Translations under genes and position numbers: made by a program | Source of the DNA: Flavobacteriales bacterium | GTDB lineage: Bacteria > Bacteroidota > Bacteroidia > Flavobacteriales_D > CAJJDF01 | Assembly (NCBI GenBank): GCA_020630395.1 | Contig: JAHDBM010000010.1 | Coordinates: 5,054-69,053 of the forward strand | DNA length: 64,000 nt | Direction: 5' to 3' | The notes under the pieces: model-generated | Database searches by the model: none | Told to the model about the DNA's origin: nothing | The model's input: the letters and a program-made list of their open reading frames with translations, nothing else | Part shown: positions 9,385 through 17,091 of the stretch, in pieces | How the letters are laid out: every line of letters begins with the position of its first letter | How positions within the stretch are numbered: position 1 is the stretch's first letter

Positions 9385-10749
9385 TTATTTGCTTGCTTTT
9401 GTAAGGTTACCTTTGTAAACTTCATCATGACCAAGTTCATTTTTAAGTGTAACGATCCAAACATATGCTCCAAATGGAGCCATACTACCTGTTTTAATGT
9501 CGATTCCATCCCATGGTTTGTCTACACTGTTAGTTTGATATACTATTTGTTTGGTAGTAGCACTATAAATTGTCATTTCAATTGGTTTGTCGATCATTTT
9601 TAACTCAGCTGGCATAAATAAATCTAATGAACCATCTCCATCAGGAGAGAAGCCAAAGTCTCTTCTAATATTATAATATCCATCAATGGTAACTTTTTGG
9701 GATAAAGTAGCTGTACATCCATTTGCAGATTCAACAACACAGTTTAAGTTATAGTTTCCTTGCTTTGGATACGTATGAGCTATACTTGTTTCATTACTCA
9801 CAGCACCATCACCAAAATTCCATGTTACATTCTTATAGTCATCATTTAATTCAAATGTTTGTTTGTTAATTAATGAATAGTCATCATTAACAGTAGCTAA
9901 TGTAGGATTAGGAACATTATTTACTTGAATAGTTTTAGTTTTAGTCGAAACAATTTTCCCATTATCATTTTTAGCAACTAATCTAATTTGTTTTTTTCCA
10001 TTAGTAGGCTTATATAAATAATCTCTATCATTAGAAATAAATTTGCCATTAACCATCCATGAAATCGATTTGATGTCTTTTCCTAAATCAGCTTTTAAAG
10101 CTACTTCAGTGCCTTCGCATATTTGTTGTGTTACATCAAAATTTGCAAGATAATCTCTCTCAACAGGTGTTGGAGTATGAGTATTGTAATCTCTTTCCTT
10201 ATCGTCTTTTATCTCAGTAGCAGAATTTTCTTCATTATTTTTATGCTCTTCTGTTATATAATCTCTAGGAGTTTCACTCTGTGTTGGATTGATGTTTGGT
10301 GAAGAATTATGTTCTTGATTAGTTAAGGAATTGTTTTCATTCGTTTTGTTATCATCAGAAATTGCTTCAGTTAGGTTGTCATGCTGAGTCAAATAATCTC
10401 TATCATTATCGTTATTAACAACTACATTATTGTCAACACTGCTATTAATAGGATTGTTGTTATTATCGGTAGGTGTATGGGTAGAGTTGTTTTGAGTAAT
10501 ATAATCTCTAGGTGATTCATTGTTATTGTTAGGATTAGATTTTTCATCTTTTGGTGTAGAAAGAAAAATAGTGCTAGCTATTATTATAGCGGCAGCACCT
10601 GCAATAAACCCTTTGGTTTTATAAAAAGGTTTTTTTGCACCATCTAAAGCCTTACTAACTGACGCCCATGACGCAGCATTGTATGGTGCTTCATGATTGT
10701 CAAGCGATTGCTTGATGAATGATTCGAAGTTGTCTAGTTTGTTTTCCAT
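9385..10749 (-). CDS. Anti-sigma-like single-TM protein with PKD domain and gliding motility-associated (CHU_C-type) C-terminal domain
   Basis: Cytosolic N-terminus then TM (GFIAGAAAIIIASTIFL); six RDY repeats; PKD (VTWNFGDGAVSNETSIAHTYPKQGNY); C-terminus FGFSPDGDGSLDLFMP...DKPWDGID; 9 nt downstream of an ECF sigma gene. Confidence 0.75.
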   Translation of the reverse strand: MENKLDNFESFIKQSLDNHEAPYNAASWASVSKALDGAKKPFYKTKGFIAGAAAIIIASTIFLSTPKDEKSNPNNNNESPRDYITQNNSTHTPTDNNNNPINSSVDNNVVVNNDNDRDYLTQHDNLTEAISDDNKTNENNSLTNQEHNSSPNINPTQSETPRDYITEEHKNNEENSATEIKDDKERDYNTHTPTPVERDYLANFDVTQQICEGTEVALKADLGKDIKSISWMVNGKFISNDRDYLYKPTNGKKQIRLVAKNDNGKIVSTKTKTIQVNNVPNPTLATVNDDYSLINKQTFELNDDYKNVTWNFGDGAVSNETSIAHTYPKQGNYNLNCVVESANGCTATLSQKVTIDGYYNIRRDFGFSPDGDGSLDLFMPAELKMIDKPIEMTIYSATTKQIVYQTNSVDKPWDGIDIKTGSMAPFGAYVWIVTLKNELGHDEVYKGNLTKASK

Positions 10750-10758
10750 CCTTCGTGT

Positions 10759-11334
10759 TTATTTAAAGTTTCTTGCTATTGCAAAACGATTTTGAAGAAT
10801 TTGTTTCAAGTTCGCTTTAGCTTTAGCATAATTTGATTTTGATGTACCTACATTAATATTTAAAATCTCTGCAATTTCATTGTGTGTGTAATTTTCAATG
10901 GCGTATAAGTTAAAAACCGTTTTATAAGCAGGAGATAATTCTTCCATTGCTTTTAAAATGTCATCAGGCTTGATAGTTGTATATATGCTTTCATTATCAT
11001 TATCCTCTTGATAGTCTTCATCTTTTACGTTTGCTTCATCTTCAATATTAAATTTGTTTTTATTTTTTCTGTAATGATCTATTGCTGTGTTTACAAAAAT
11101 TCGTCTAACCCAACCTTCGATCGATCCTGTTACTTTATATTTATATAAATTATCAAATACTTTTATAAAACCTTCTTGAACTACATCTTCAGCTTCATCA
11201 GCATCTCTAGCATAACGATTGCATATCGCTTTCATCTTGCCATAAAAGTACTTGAAGAAAGCTTCTTGACTTTCTCTTTTCCTTTTTGTGCATCCTTCAA
11301 TAATATCATGTAGCTGTTCTTTGGTCAAATTCAT
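10759..11334 (-). CDS. ECF RNA polymerase sigma factor (sigma-70 family)
   Basis: Sigma region 2 (YARDADEAEDVVQEGFIKVFDNLYKYKVTGSIEGWVRRIFVNTAIDHYRKNK) and region 4 (LSPAYKTVFNLYAIENYTHNEIAEILNINVGTSKSNYAKAK). Confidence 0.95.
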   Translation of the reverse strand: MNLTKEQLHDIIEGCTKRKRESQEAFFKYFYGKMKAICNRYARDADEAEDVVQEGFIKVFDNLYKYKVTGSIEGWVRRIFVNTAIDHYRKNKNKFNIEDEANVKDEDYQEDNDNESIYTTIKPDDILKAMEELSPAYKTVFNLYAIENYTHNEIAEILNINVGTSKSNYAKAKANLKQILQNRFAIARNFK

Positions 11335-11460
11335 GTTATTTTCACTATTAAGACGACATTAAAAATGATTGGTTGCCTTTGTTAAAGATATTTTTAAGTT
11401 CACTATAAAATTCTTATTTTTAACTGGAAATAAAAACATTAATCTAAATAAATAATTTTT

Positions 11461-12396
11461 ATGAAAGTTACAGTAGTAGGAGCAGGTGCAGTAGGTGCAA
11501 GTTGTGCTGAATATATTGCAATGAAAGATTTTGCTTCAGAAGTAGTTTTAGTTGATATCAAAGAAGGGTTTGCTGAAGGTAAAGCAATGGATTTGATGCA
11601 AACTGCATCTTTAAATGGGTTTGATACAAAAATTACTGGTTCTACTAGTGATTACAGTAAAACTGCGGGTACAGATGTTGCAGTTATTACGAGTGGTATT
11701 CCAAGAAAGCCAGGAATGACTAGAGAAGAATTAATTGGTATTAATGCTGGTATTGTAAAGTCAGTTTCTTCTAGTATAATTGAGCATTCTCCAAATGCTA
11801 TTATAATAGTAGTGAGTAATCCAATGGATACTATGACATATTTAGTTCATAAATCAACAAATCTTCCTAAAAACAAAATTATAGGAATGGGAGGTGCTTT
11901 AGATAGTGCTAGATTTAAATATAGATTAAGTGAAGCACTAGATTGTCCTGCATCTGATATAGGTGGGATGGTAATTGCTGCTCATAGTGATAAAGGAATG
12001 TTACCGCTAACAAGATTGGCGACAAGAAATGGTGTGCCGGTTAATCAATTTGTATCTGATGAAAGATTAGAGCAAGTATCTGCAGATACTAAAGTAGGAG
12101 GTGCCACGCTTACAGGATTATTAGGAACTAGTGCATGGTATGCTCCAGGAGCAGCTGTTTCAGCAATGGTTCAAGCTATTGCTCAAGATTCTAAAAAGAT
12201 GTTCCCTTGTTCAACTCTATTAGAAGGAGAATACGGATTAAATGATCTTTGTATTGGTGTTCCAGTTTTATTAGGTAAAAACGGAATAGAAGAAATAGTT
12301 AAACTTGATCTTAATGAGGCTGAAATGGCAAAATTAAATGAAAGTGCAGAAGGTGTAAAGAAAACAAATGCTTTGTTAGAAACACAAACGGCTTAA
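11461..12396 (+). CDS. mdh: Malate dehydrogenase
   Basis: GAGAVGASCAEYIA Rossmann motif, VVSNPMDTMTYL, MGGALDSARFKYRL. Confidence 0.95.
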   Translation: MKVTVVGAGAVGASCAEYIAMKDFASEVVLVDIKEGFAEGKAMDLMQTASLNGFDTKITGSTSDYSKTAGTDVAVITSGIPRKPGMTREELIGINAGIVKSVSSSIIEHSPNAIIIVVSNPMDTMTYLVHKSTNLPKNKIIGMGGALDSARFKYRLSEALDCPASDIGGMVIAAHSDKGMLPLTRLATRNGVPVNQFVSDERLEQVSADTKVGGATLTGLLGTSAWYAPGAAVSAMVQAIAQDSKKMFPCSTLLEGEYGLNDLCIGVPVLLGKNGIEEIVKLDLNEAEMAKLNESAEGVKKTNALLETQTA

Positions 12397-12416
12397 TTAA
12401 AAACTTAAAAGATGTT

Positions 12417-12447
12417 AAAGCGTTAAGGTTATCTTAACGCTTTTTTT
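12417..12447 (+). terminator. Intrinsic terminator after mdh
   Basis: AAAGCGTTAAG-GTTAT-CTTAACGCTTTTTTT. Confidence 0.85.
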
Positions 12448-12515
12448 ATGCTCAAACTTACTGTATATGCTAGTTAAGCATAGGCCTTACATAATGAAGT
12501 CTATTAAGTTATGGG

Positions 12516-12545
12516 TTGTGTGAGTCGATTTTTTTTATAACTTCG
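12516..12545 (+). promoter_or_regulatory. Bacteroidota-type promoter (TTG-N19-TAACTTCG)
   Basis: TTG 12516-12518, TAACTTCG 12538-12545, 9 nt before the ATG of the L,D-transpeptidase gene. Confidence 0.5.
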
Positions 12546-12553
12546 GCATTCCT

Positions 12554-13321
12554 ATGAAAAAAGTATTCTTAATAATAACGGTTGTTTCGGCTGTAATTAG
12601 TGTTTCTTTTTATAATGAAACTCCATTGGTAAATGCTGGGAAAAAAATAGTTGAATCCAATGAAAGCATTGCAGCTAATTCAATAGAATCCAGAGAAAAA
12701 AAGTTTTATAATCATGCTCAGTCTATCTTTTCCTGTATTGATGACTCTACTCTTAGTTTTGAAGCGTTTCATTTTGCATTAAAAGGATATCATTCATTAA
12801 AAAATAGAGGAAAGCTAAATGAAAAGGAACAACTTATTGTAGTTGATTTCAATATGAGCAGTGCATTGGAACGATTTTTTCTTATTGATTTAGAAAATGA
12901 ACAAGTAGTTTATAAAAAATTGGTTGCACATGGAAAAAACTCTGGAGAAGTATTTCCAGATGAATTTTCTAATATTAAAGAGTCAAGGCAAAGTAGTTTA
13001 GGATTTTACGTTACTGGCAATACTTATGATGGTAAATACGACAACTCATTATTAATACATGGGCAAGAATGGACAAATAGTAGAGCGCAAGAAAGAGGGG
13101 TAGTTATTCATGCAGCTGATTATGCAACTAAAGAGTTTTTAAAGAAAAATGGTAGACTAGGCAGGAGCTTTGGTTGTCCTGCACTCCCACATGAGGACTA
13201 TGAAGAGATTATAGATCAAATAAAAGATGGTACAGCTATGTTTATATACTATAAAGACAAGAAGTATTTGTCTAGATCTAAATTTTTAAAGCGTAGGAGT
13301 TATTTAGCAGAGTTTTATTAA
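12554..13321 (+). CDS. Murein L,D-transpeptidase catalytic domain family protein
   Basis: Signal peptide; VVIHAADYA...LGRSFGCPALP catalytic Cys motif. Confidence 0.85.
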   Translation: MKKVFLIITVVSAVISVSFYNETPLVNAGKKIVESNESIAANSIESREKKFYNHAQSIFSCIDDSTLSFEAFHFALKGYHSLKNRGKLNEKEQLIVVDFNMSSALERFFLIDLENEQVVYKKLVAHGKNSGEVFPDEFSNIKESRQSSLGFYVTGNTYDGKYDNSLLIHGQEWTNSRAQERGVVIHAADYATKEFLKKNGRLGRSFGCPALPHEDYEEIIDQIKDGTAMFIYYKDKKYLSRSKFLKRRSYLAEFY

Positions 13322-13324
13322 AAC

Positions 13325-13354
13325 AAAAGGAGGATGTTAACATCCTCCTTTTTT
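13325..13354. terminator. Bidirectional intrinsic terminator
   Basis: AAAGGAGGATGTTAACATCCTCCTTTTTT. Confidence 0.85.
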
Positions 13355-13359
13355 GTTTG

Positions 13360-13557
13360 TTAGTTTAATACCATCTCAATTGATCCTATTATGTTGGATT
13401 TTTTTATGCTTAACACTTTCGAATAATTTTTAATATTTCGAATCGAAGCAGCAGATGGTAAAGGTTTTGCTTTTTTTGCCACAAAAATTGCGTCAAGAAT
13501 TTCTTTTTCTTGTTGGTAAAATGTAGCTAAATCGTTAAGAGTAGAATTTTTATTCAT
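13360..13557 (-). CDS. Hypothetical small protein (65 aa)
   Basis: ORF between a terminator and a divergent gene; no recognised domain. Confidence 0.55.
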   Translation of the reverse strand: MNKNSTLNDLATFYQQEKEILDAIFVAKKAKPLPSAASIRNIKNYSKVLSIKKSNIIGSIEMVLN

Positions 13558-13653
13558 AGATTATTTTTGTGTTATTAGTTTGTTAACGGCTTATTGTTTT
13601 ACATATTTTGTTGGAACATGAAAAATATGCTTTTTTTTGGTAATTTTATTCAT

Positions 13654-14274
13654 ATGAATTTTCTAGCTCATCAGTATTTATCATTTCTTAACCCTAAAAT
13701 TAGCATGGGGAATTTTATGGCTGATTTTGTTAGAGGGAAAGAGATAACATTATTAGATGATGATTTATTAATGGGTGTTAAGCTTCATAGAGAGATAGAC
13801 GCTTTTACCGATCATCATAAATTAGTAGATGAAGCAGTTAGTATACTCTCATCAAAACAAGGTAAATACTCCTCAGTAATAATTGATATATACTTTGATT
13901 ATTTTTTAGCAAACAATTGGAGTGCTTTTTCATCTCTACCTCTTAAAGAATTTAATAAATATCAATATGGAATATTTAATGATAATATTAATGGGTTTCC
14001 GCAAAAAATGATTCCAGCAGTAAAATCACTAACAACTCATGATTGGTTTTATAATTATAAATATGAGTACGGAATAAAAAAGGCTTTAAGCAATATTGAA
14101 AGAAGAGCAACTTTTGAAAACGAAATTAAAAATGCTGTTCCTCATCTTTTAGAATTAAAAGATCAGTTAGAGCCTCTTTTTATGAAGTTCTTTCCCGATT
14201 TAATTAATACAGCAATTAATTTTTTTAACGAACACAACCTTGCAATGCAAGACTATACAATAGTAAATAAATGA
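13654..14274 (+). CDS. Acyl carrier protein phosphodiesterase family (DUF479)
   Basis: MNFLAHQYLSFLNPKISMGNFMADFVRG...GVKLHREIDAFTDHH; the family N-terminus is internal Met 21, so the start is 13654 rather than 13594. Confidence 0.88.
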   Translation: MNFLAHQYLSFLNPKISMGNFMADFVRGKEITLLDDDLLMGVKLHREIDAFTDHHKLVDEAVSILSSKQGKYSSVIIDIYFDYFLANNWSAFSSLPLKEFNKYQYGIFNDNINGFPQKMIPAVKSLTTHDWFYNYKYEYGIKKALSNIERRATFENEIKNAVPHLLELKDQLEPLFMKFFPDLINTAINFFNEHNLAMQDYTIVNK

Positions 14275-14364
14275 AATCCCCATGATGGGGCATAATAACC
14301 GATAACACCAATCGCCATGATTAACAAGGTTCATAATATCAATTAATTACCCAATTTTAAACGT

Positions 14365-15141
14365 ATGAAGCATATTAAATTTGAAGTAAAAGATAGTGTA
14401 GGAATTATTACACTTAATAGGCCAGAGGTTTATAACAGTTTTAATATTCCAATGGCTCTAGAAGTACAAGATGCATTAAAGTCTTGCGAAGAGAATAAAG
14501 ATGTTCGAGCAATTATTTTAACTGCTGAAGGAAAAGGATTTTGTGCAGGTCAAGATTTAAAAGAAGCAACAGGGCCAGATGCTCCAACAATAGAGCATAT
14601 AGTTGATACAACTTATAATCCAATCATTAAATTATTAAGAAGTATTGAAAAACCAATAGTTGGCGCGATAAATGGAGTGGCTGCTGGAGCTGGAGCAAAT
14701 ATAGCATTAGCTTGTGATATTACCTTTGCTAGCGATAAAGCTTCCTTTATACAATCGTTTAGCAGCATTGGTTTAGTGCCTGATAGTGGAGGTACATTTT
14801 TTCTGCCAAGGCTAATAGGTATGCAAAGAGCTGCAGCCCATATGTTTTTAGCTGATAAATTCTCAGCAGCAAAAGCAAAAGAACTAGGAATGATCTATGA
14901 AGTGGTTGATGCAGATAAATTAATGGAAGAAGCATTTAGTTTTGCAAAACATTTAGCATTAAGACCTACTAAAGGAATAGGATTAACGAAAAGAGCTTTA
15001 AATAAAGCACTATATAATACCTTACAAGATCAATTAATTGTTGAAAGAGATTTGCAAGCTATTGCTGGTAAAACATATGATAACAAAGAAGGGATTGATG
15101 CTTTTTTAGAAAAGCGTAAACCAGTATTCAAAGGAGAGTGA
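14365..15141 (+). CDS. Enoyl-CoA hydratase/isomerase family (PaaG-like)
   Basis: ITLNRPEVYNSFN, AEGKGFCAGQDLKEA, GAINGVAAGAGANIALACDI. Confidence 0.9.
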   Translation: MKHIKFEVKDSVGIITLNRPEVYNSFNIPMALEVQDALKSCEENKDVRAIILTAEGKGFCAGQDLKEATGPDAPTIEHIVDTTYNPIIKLLRSIEKPIVGAINGVAAGAGANIALACDITFASDKASFIQSFSSIGLVPDSGGTFFLPRLIGMQRAAAHMFLADKFSAAKAKELGMIYEVVDADKLMEEAFSFAKHLALRPTKGIGLTKRALNKALYNTLQDQLIVERDLQAIAGKTYDNKEGIDAFLEKRKPVFKGE

Positions 15142-15158
15142 TTAATTAGTTTTTAGTA

Positions 15159-15192
15159 TGAGTTTAAAGTTTGTAGACTTACTTTAAACTCA
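15159..15192 (+). repeat. Intergenic 12-bp inverted repeat
   Basis: TGAGTTTAAAGT-N10-ACTTTAAACTCA, no T-tract after it. Confidence 0.75.
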
Positions 15193-15217
15193 AAACTTTA
15201 AACCCAAAACTATACAA

Positions 15218-16372
15218 ATGAAAGTAGGAATTGTAGGATGTGGTTCAATGGGATCTGGAATTGCACAAGTGGCTGCTACAGCTAAAGAAACAGTTGTTGT
15301 ATACGACACAAATGCTAATGCTTTAGAAAAAGCTGAGTCAAGTCTTAGAAAGATATTTAATCGTTTAATCGAAAAAGGAAAGTATACCGAGCAAGAGGCT
15401 AATGATATTATAGGTAGAATTGAATATACCAATACATTAGAAAAACTATCAGGTGCAGATATTGTTATAGAGGCTATAATTGAGAGTTTAGAAATAAAGC
15501 AATCTGTTTTTAAGCAATTGGAAGGATTGGTTTCTAAAGATGCAATATTAGCATCTAACACGTCTTCTTTATCTATAGCTTCAATTGCAGCTAGTTGTGA
15601 ATTTTCTAGTAGAGTAGTAGGGATACACTTTTTTAATCCGGCTCCATTAATGAAATTAGTTGAAATTATTCCAGCAGTTTCTACCTCTTCCGCTATTTTA
15701 ACTAAAGCAAAAGAGATAATAGATTCTTGGGGTAAGACAACCGTACTAGTAAAAGATACTCCAGGATTTATAGTAAATAGAGTAGCAAGACCATTTTATG
15801 GTGAAGCCTTAAGAATATATGAAGAGGGGATAGCCAATTTTGCGACTATAGATGCTGCAATGAAACAAGTAGGTGGTTTTAGAATGGGACCATTCGAATT
15901 AATGGACTATATCGGTAATGATATTAATTATACGGTAACCGAAACAGTATTTAAAGCTTTTTATTACGATCCTAGATACAAACCGTCATTTACTCAAAAA
16001 AGAATGAGCGAAGCTGGATATTTGGGAAGAAAATCTGGCAAAGGATACTATGATTATAGTGATAACGCTAATTCACAAGGAGAAATTAGCGAAGAGGTAT
16101 TAGAAGAAATTTTTAATAGAATATTAGCTATGCTAATTAATGAGGCAGCTGATGCTTTGTTTTGGAATATTGCCAGTAAAGAAGATATTGACCTTGCCAT
16201 GAGATTTGGAACTAATTATCCTAAAGGACTATTAGCTTGGGCAGATGAAATTGGTATAGAGACGATATTGAATAGATTAAATAGTCTATACGAGACTTAT
16301 TGCGAAGACAGATATAGACCAAGTCCGTTACTAAGAAAAATGGCAAAAGAAGGTTCTACTTTTTTTAGCTAA
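15218..16372 (+). CDS. 3-hydroxyacyl-CoA dehydrogenase
   Basis: GCGSMGSGIAQVAA, SNTSSLSI, HFFNPAPLMKLVEII, KDTPGFIVNRVARPF. Confidence 0.93.
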   Translation: MKVGIVGCGSMGSGIAQVAATAKETVVVYDTNANALEKAESSLRKIFNRLIEKGKYTEQEANDIIGRIEYTNTLEKLSGADIVIEAIIESLEIKQSVFKQLEGLVSKDAILASNTSSLSIASIAASCEFSSRVVGIHFFNPAPLMKLVEIIPAVSTSSAILTKAKEIIDSWGKTTVLVKDTPGFIVNRVARPFYGEALRIYEEGIANFATIDAAMKQVGGFRMGPFELMDYIGNDINYTVTETVFKAFYYDPRYKPSFTQKRMSEAGYLGRKSGKGYYDYSDNANSQGEISEEVLEEIFNRILAMLINEAADALFWNIASKEDIDLAMRFGTNYPKGLLAWADEIGIETILNRLNSLYETYCEDRYRPSPLLRKMAKEGSTFFS

Positions 16373-16380
16373 TTATTTTT

Positions 16381-16410
16381 TTGTGGATATTGAACTTTCG
16401 TTTATATTTG
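16381..16410 (+). promoter_or_regulatory. Bacteroidota-type promoter of tRNA-Ser (TTG-N19-TATATTTG)
   Basis: TTG 16381-16383, TATATTTG 16403-16410, 12 nt before tRNA 5' end. Confidence 0.75.
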
Positions 16411-16421
16411 CAATCCATTTA

Positions 16422-16504
16422 GGAGAGGTGGCAGAGTGGTAATGCAGCAGATTGCTAATCTGTAGCCCGTAAAGGGCTCCAGGGTTCGAGTCCCTGTCTC
16501 TCCG
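16422..16504 (+). tRNA. tRNA-Ser(GCT)
   Basis: Acceptor GGAGAGG/TCTCTCC, anticodon loop TTGCTAA, long variable arm AGCCC-GTAAA-GGGCT, TPsiC GGTTCGAGTCC, discriminator G; CCA not encoded. Confidence 0.95.
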
Positions 16505-16514
16505 CAAATAAAAC

Positions 16515-16546
16515 AAAAGCCAACTAATTATTTAGTTGGCTTTTTT
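16515..16546 (+). terminator. Intrinsic terminator after tRNA-Ser
   Basis: AAAAGCCAACTAA...TTAGTTGGCTTTTTT. Confidence 0.85.
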
Positions 16547-16645
16547 GCTACATAAACATTACTTATGTAAATATTCTTTAGGTATTTGTGCAAGAGTTGT
16601 TATATTTACTTCCAAATCATTATTAATCAATTAAATTAAAAAAAA

Positions 16646-17074
16646 ATGTTATTTGGAATTACACTTATTATTTTAGGTCTATTGGCAGCACCATCATTGG
16701 TATTATCTAAACATGCTCATGCTGGTGAATTACTCAGTAGAATTGCACCATATCAAGGTTGGACTGGTCTCGTTTTTTGTTTATGGGGAACATGGGGTGT
16801 AATAAGTTGTATACTTAATATTGGTATTTTAAGTTGGTCTCCTATATGGTGGATAACTTGGTTAGCAACATGTGTAGTAATGGCATTGCTTGGTTTTTTA
16901 TTAGGATATGGTATGATTAGTAAATTAATACTTGGAAAAAATGAAGAAGCTCAAGCTAAAGGAGAAAAAATATTAAAAAAATTAGCTCCATGGCAAGGTA
17001 CTTTAGGTATAGCAGCTGTAATTATTGGTGGTTGGTTAATTGTATGTAGATTTTTGTTTTATTCTATCGTTTAA
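16646..17074 (+). CDS. Hypothetical multi-pass membrane protein
   Basis: 142 aa with about four hydrophobic helices; directly upstream of the SPOR gene. Confidence 0.7.
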   Translation: MLFGITLIILGLLAAPSLVLSKHAHAGELLSRIAPYQGWTGLVFCLWGTWGVISCILNIGILSWSPIWWITWLATCVVMALLGFLLGYGMISKLILGKNEEAQAKGEKILKKLAPWQGTLGIAAVIIGGWLIVCRFLFYSIV

Positions 17075-17091
17075 TTTAATCTTTTAGAATA

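Noticed and set aside
14275-14291. Short CCCCATGATGGGG hairpin after the ACP phosphodiesterase-like gene
   Set aside because: Very short stem and no T-tract; insufficient to call a terminator or regulatory element.
15190-15561. 123-aa minus-strand ORF
   Set aside because: Fully overlaps the clear 3-hydroxyacyl-CoA dehydrogenase N-terminus on the opposite strand.
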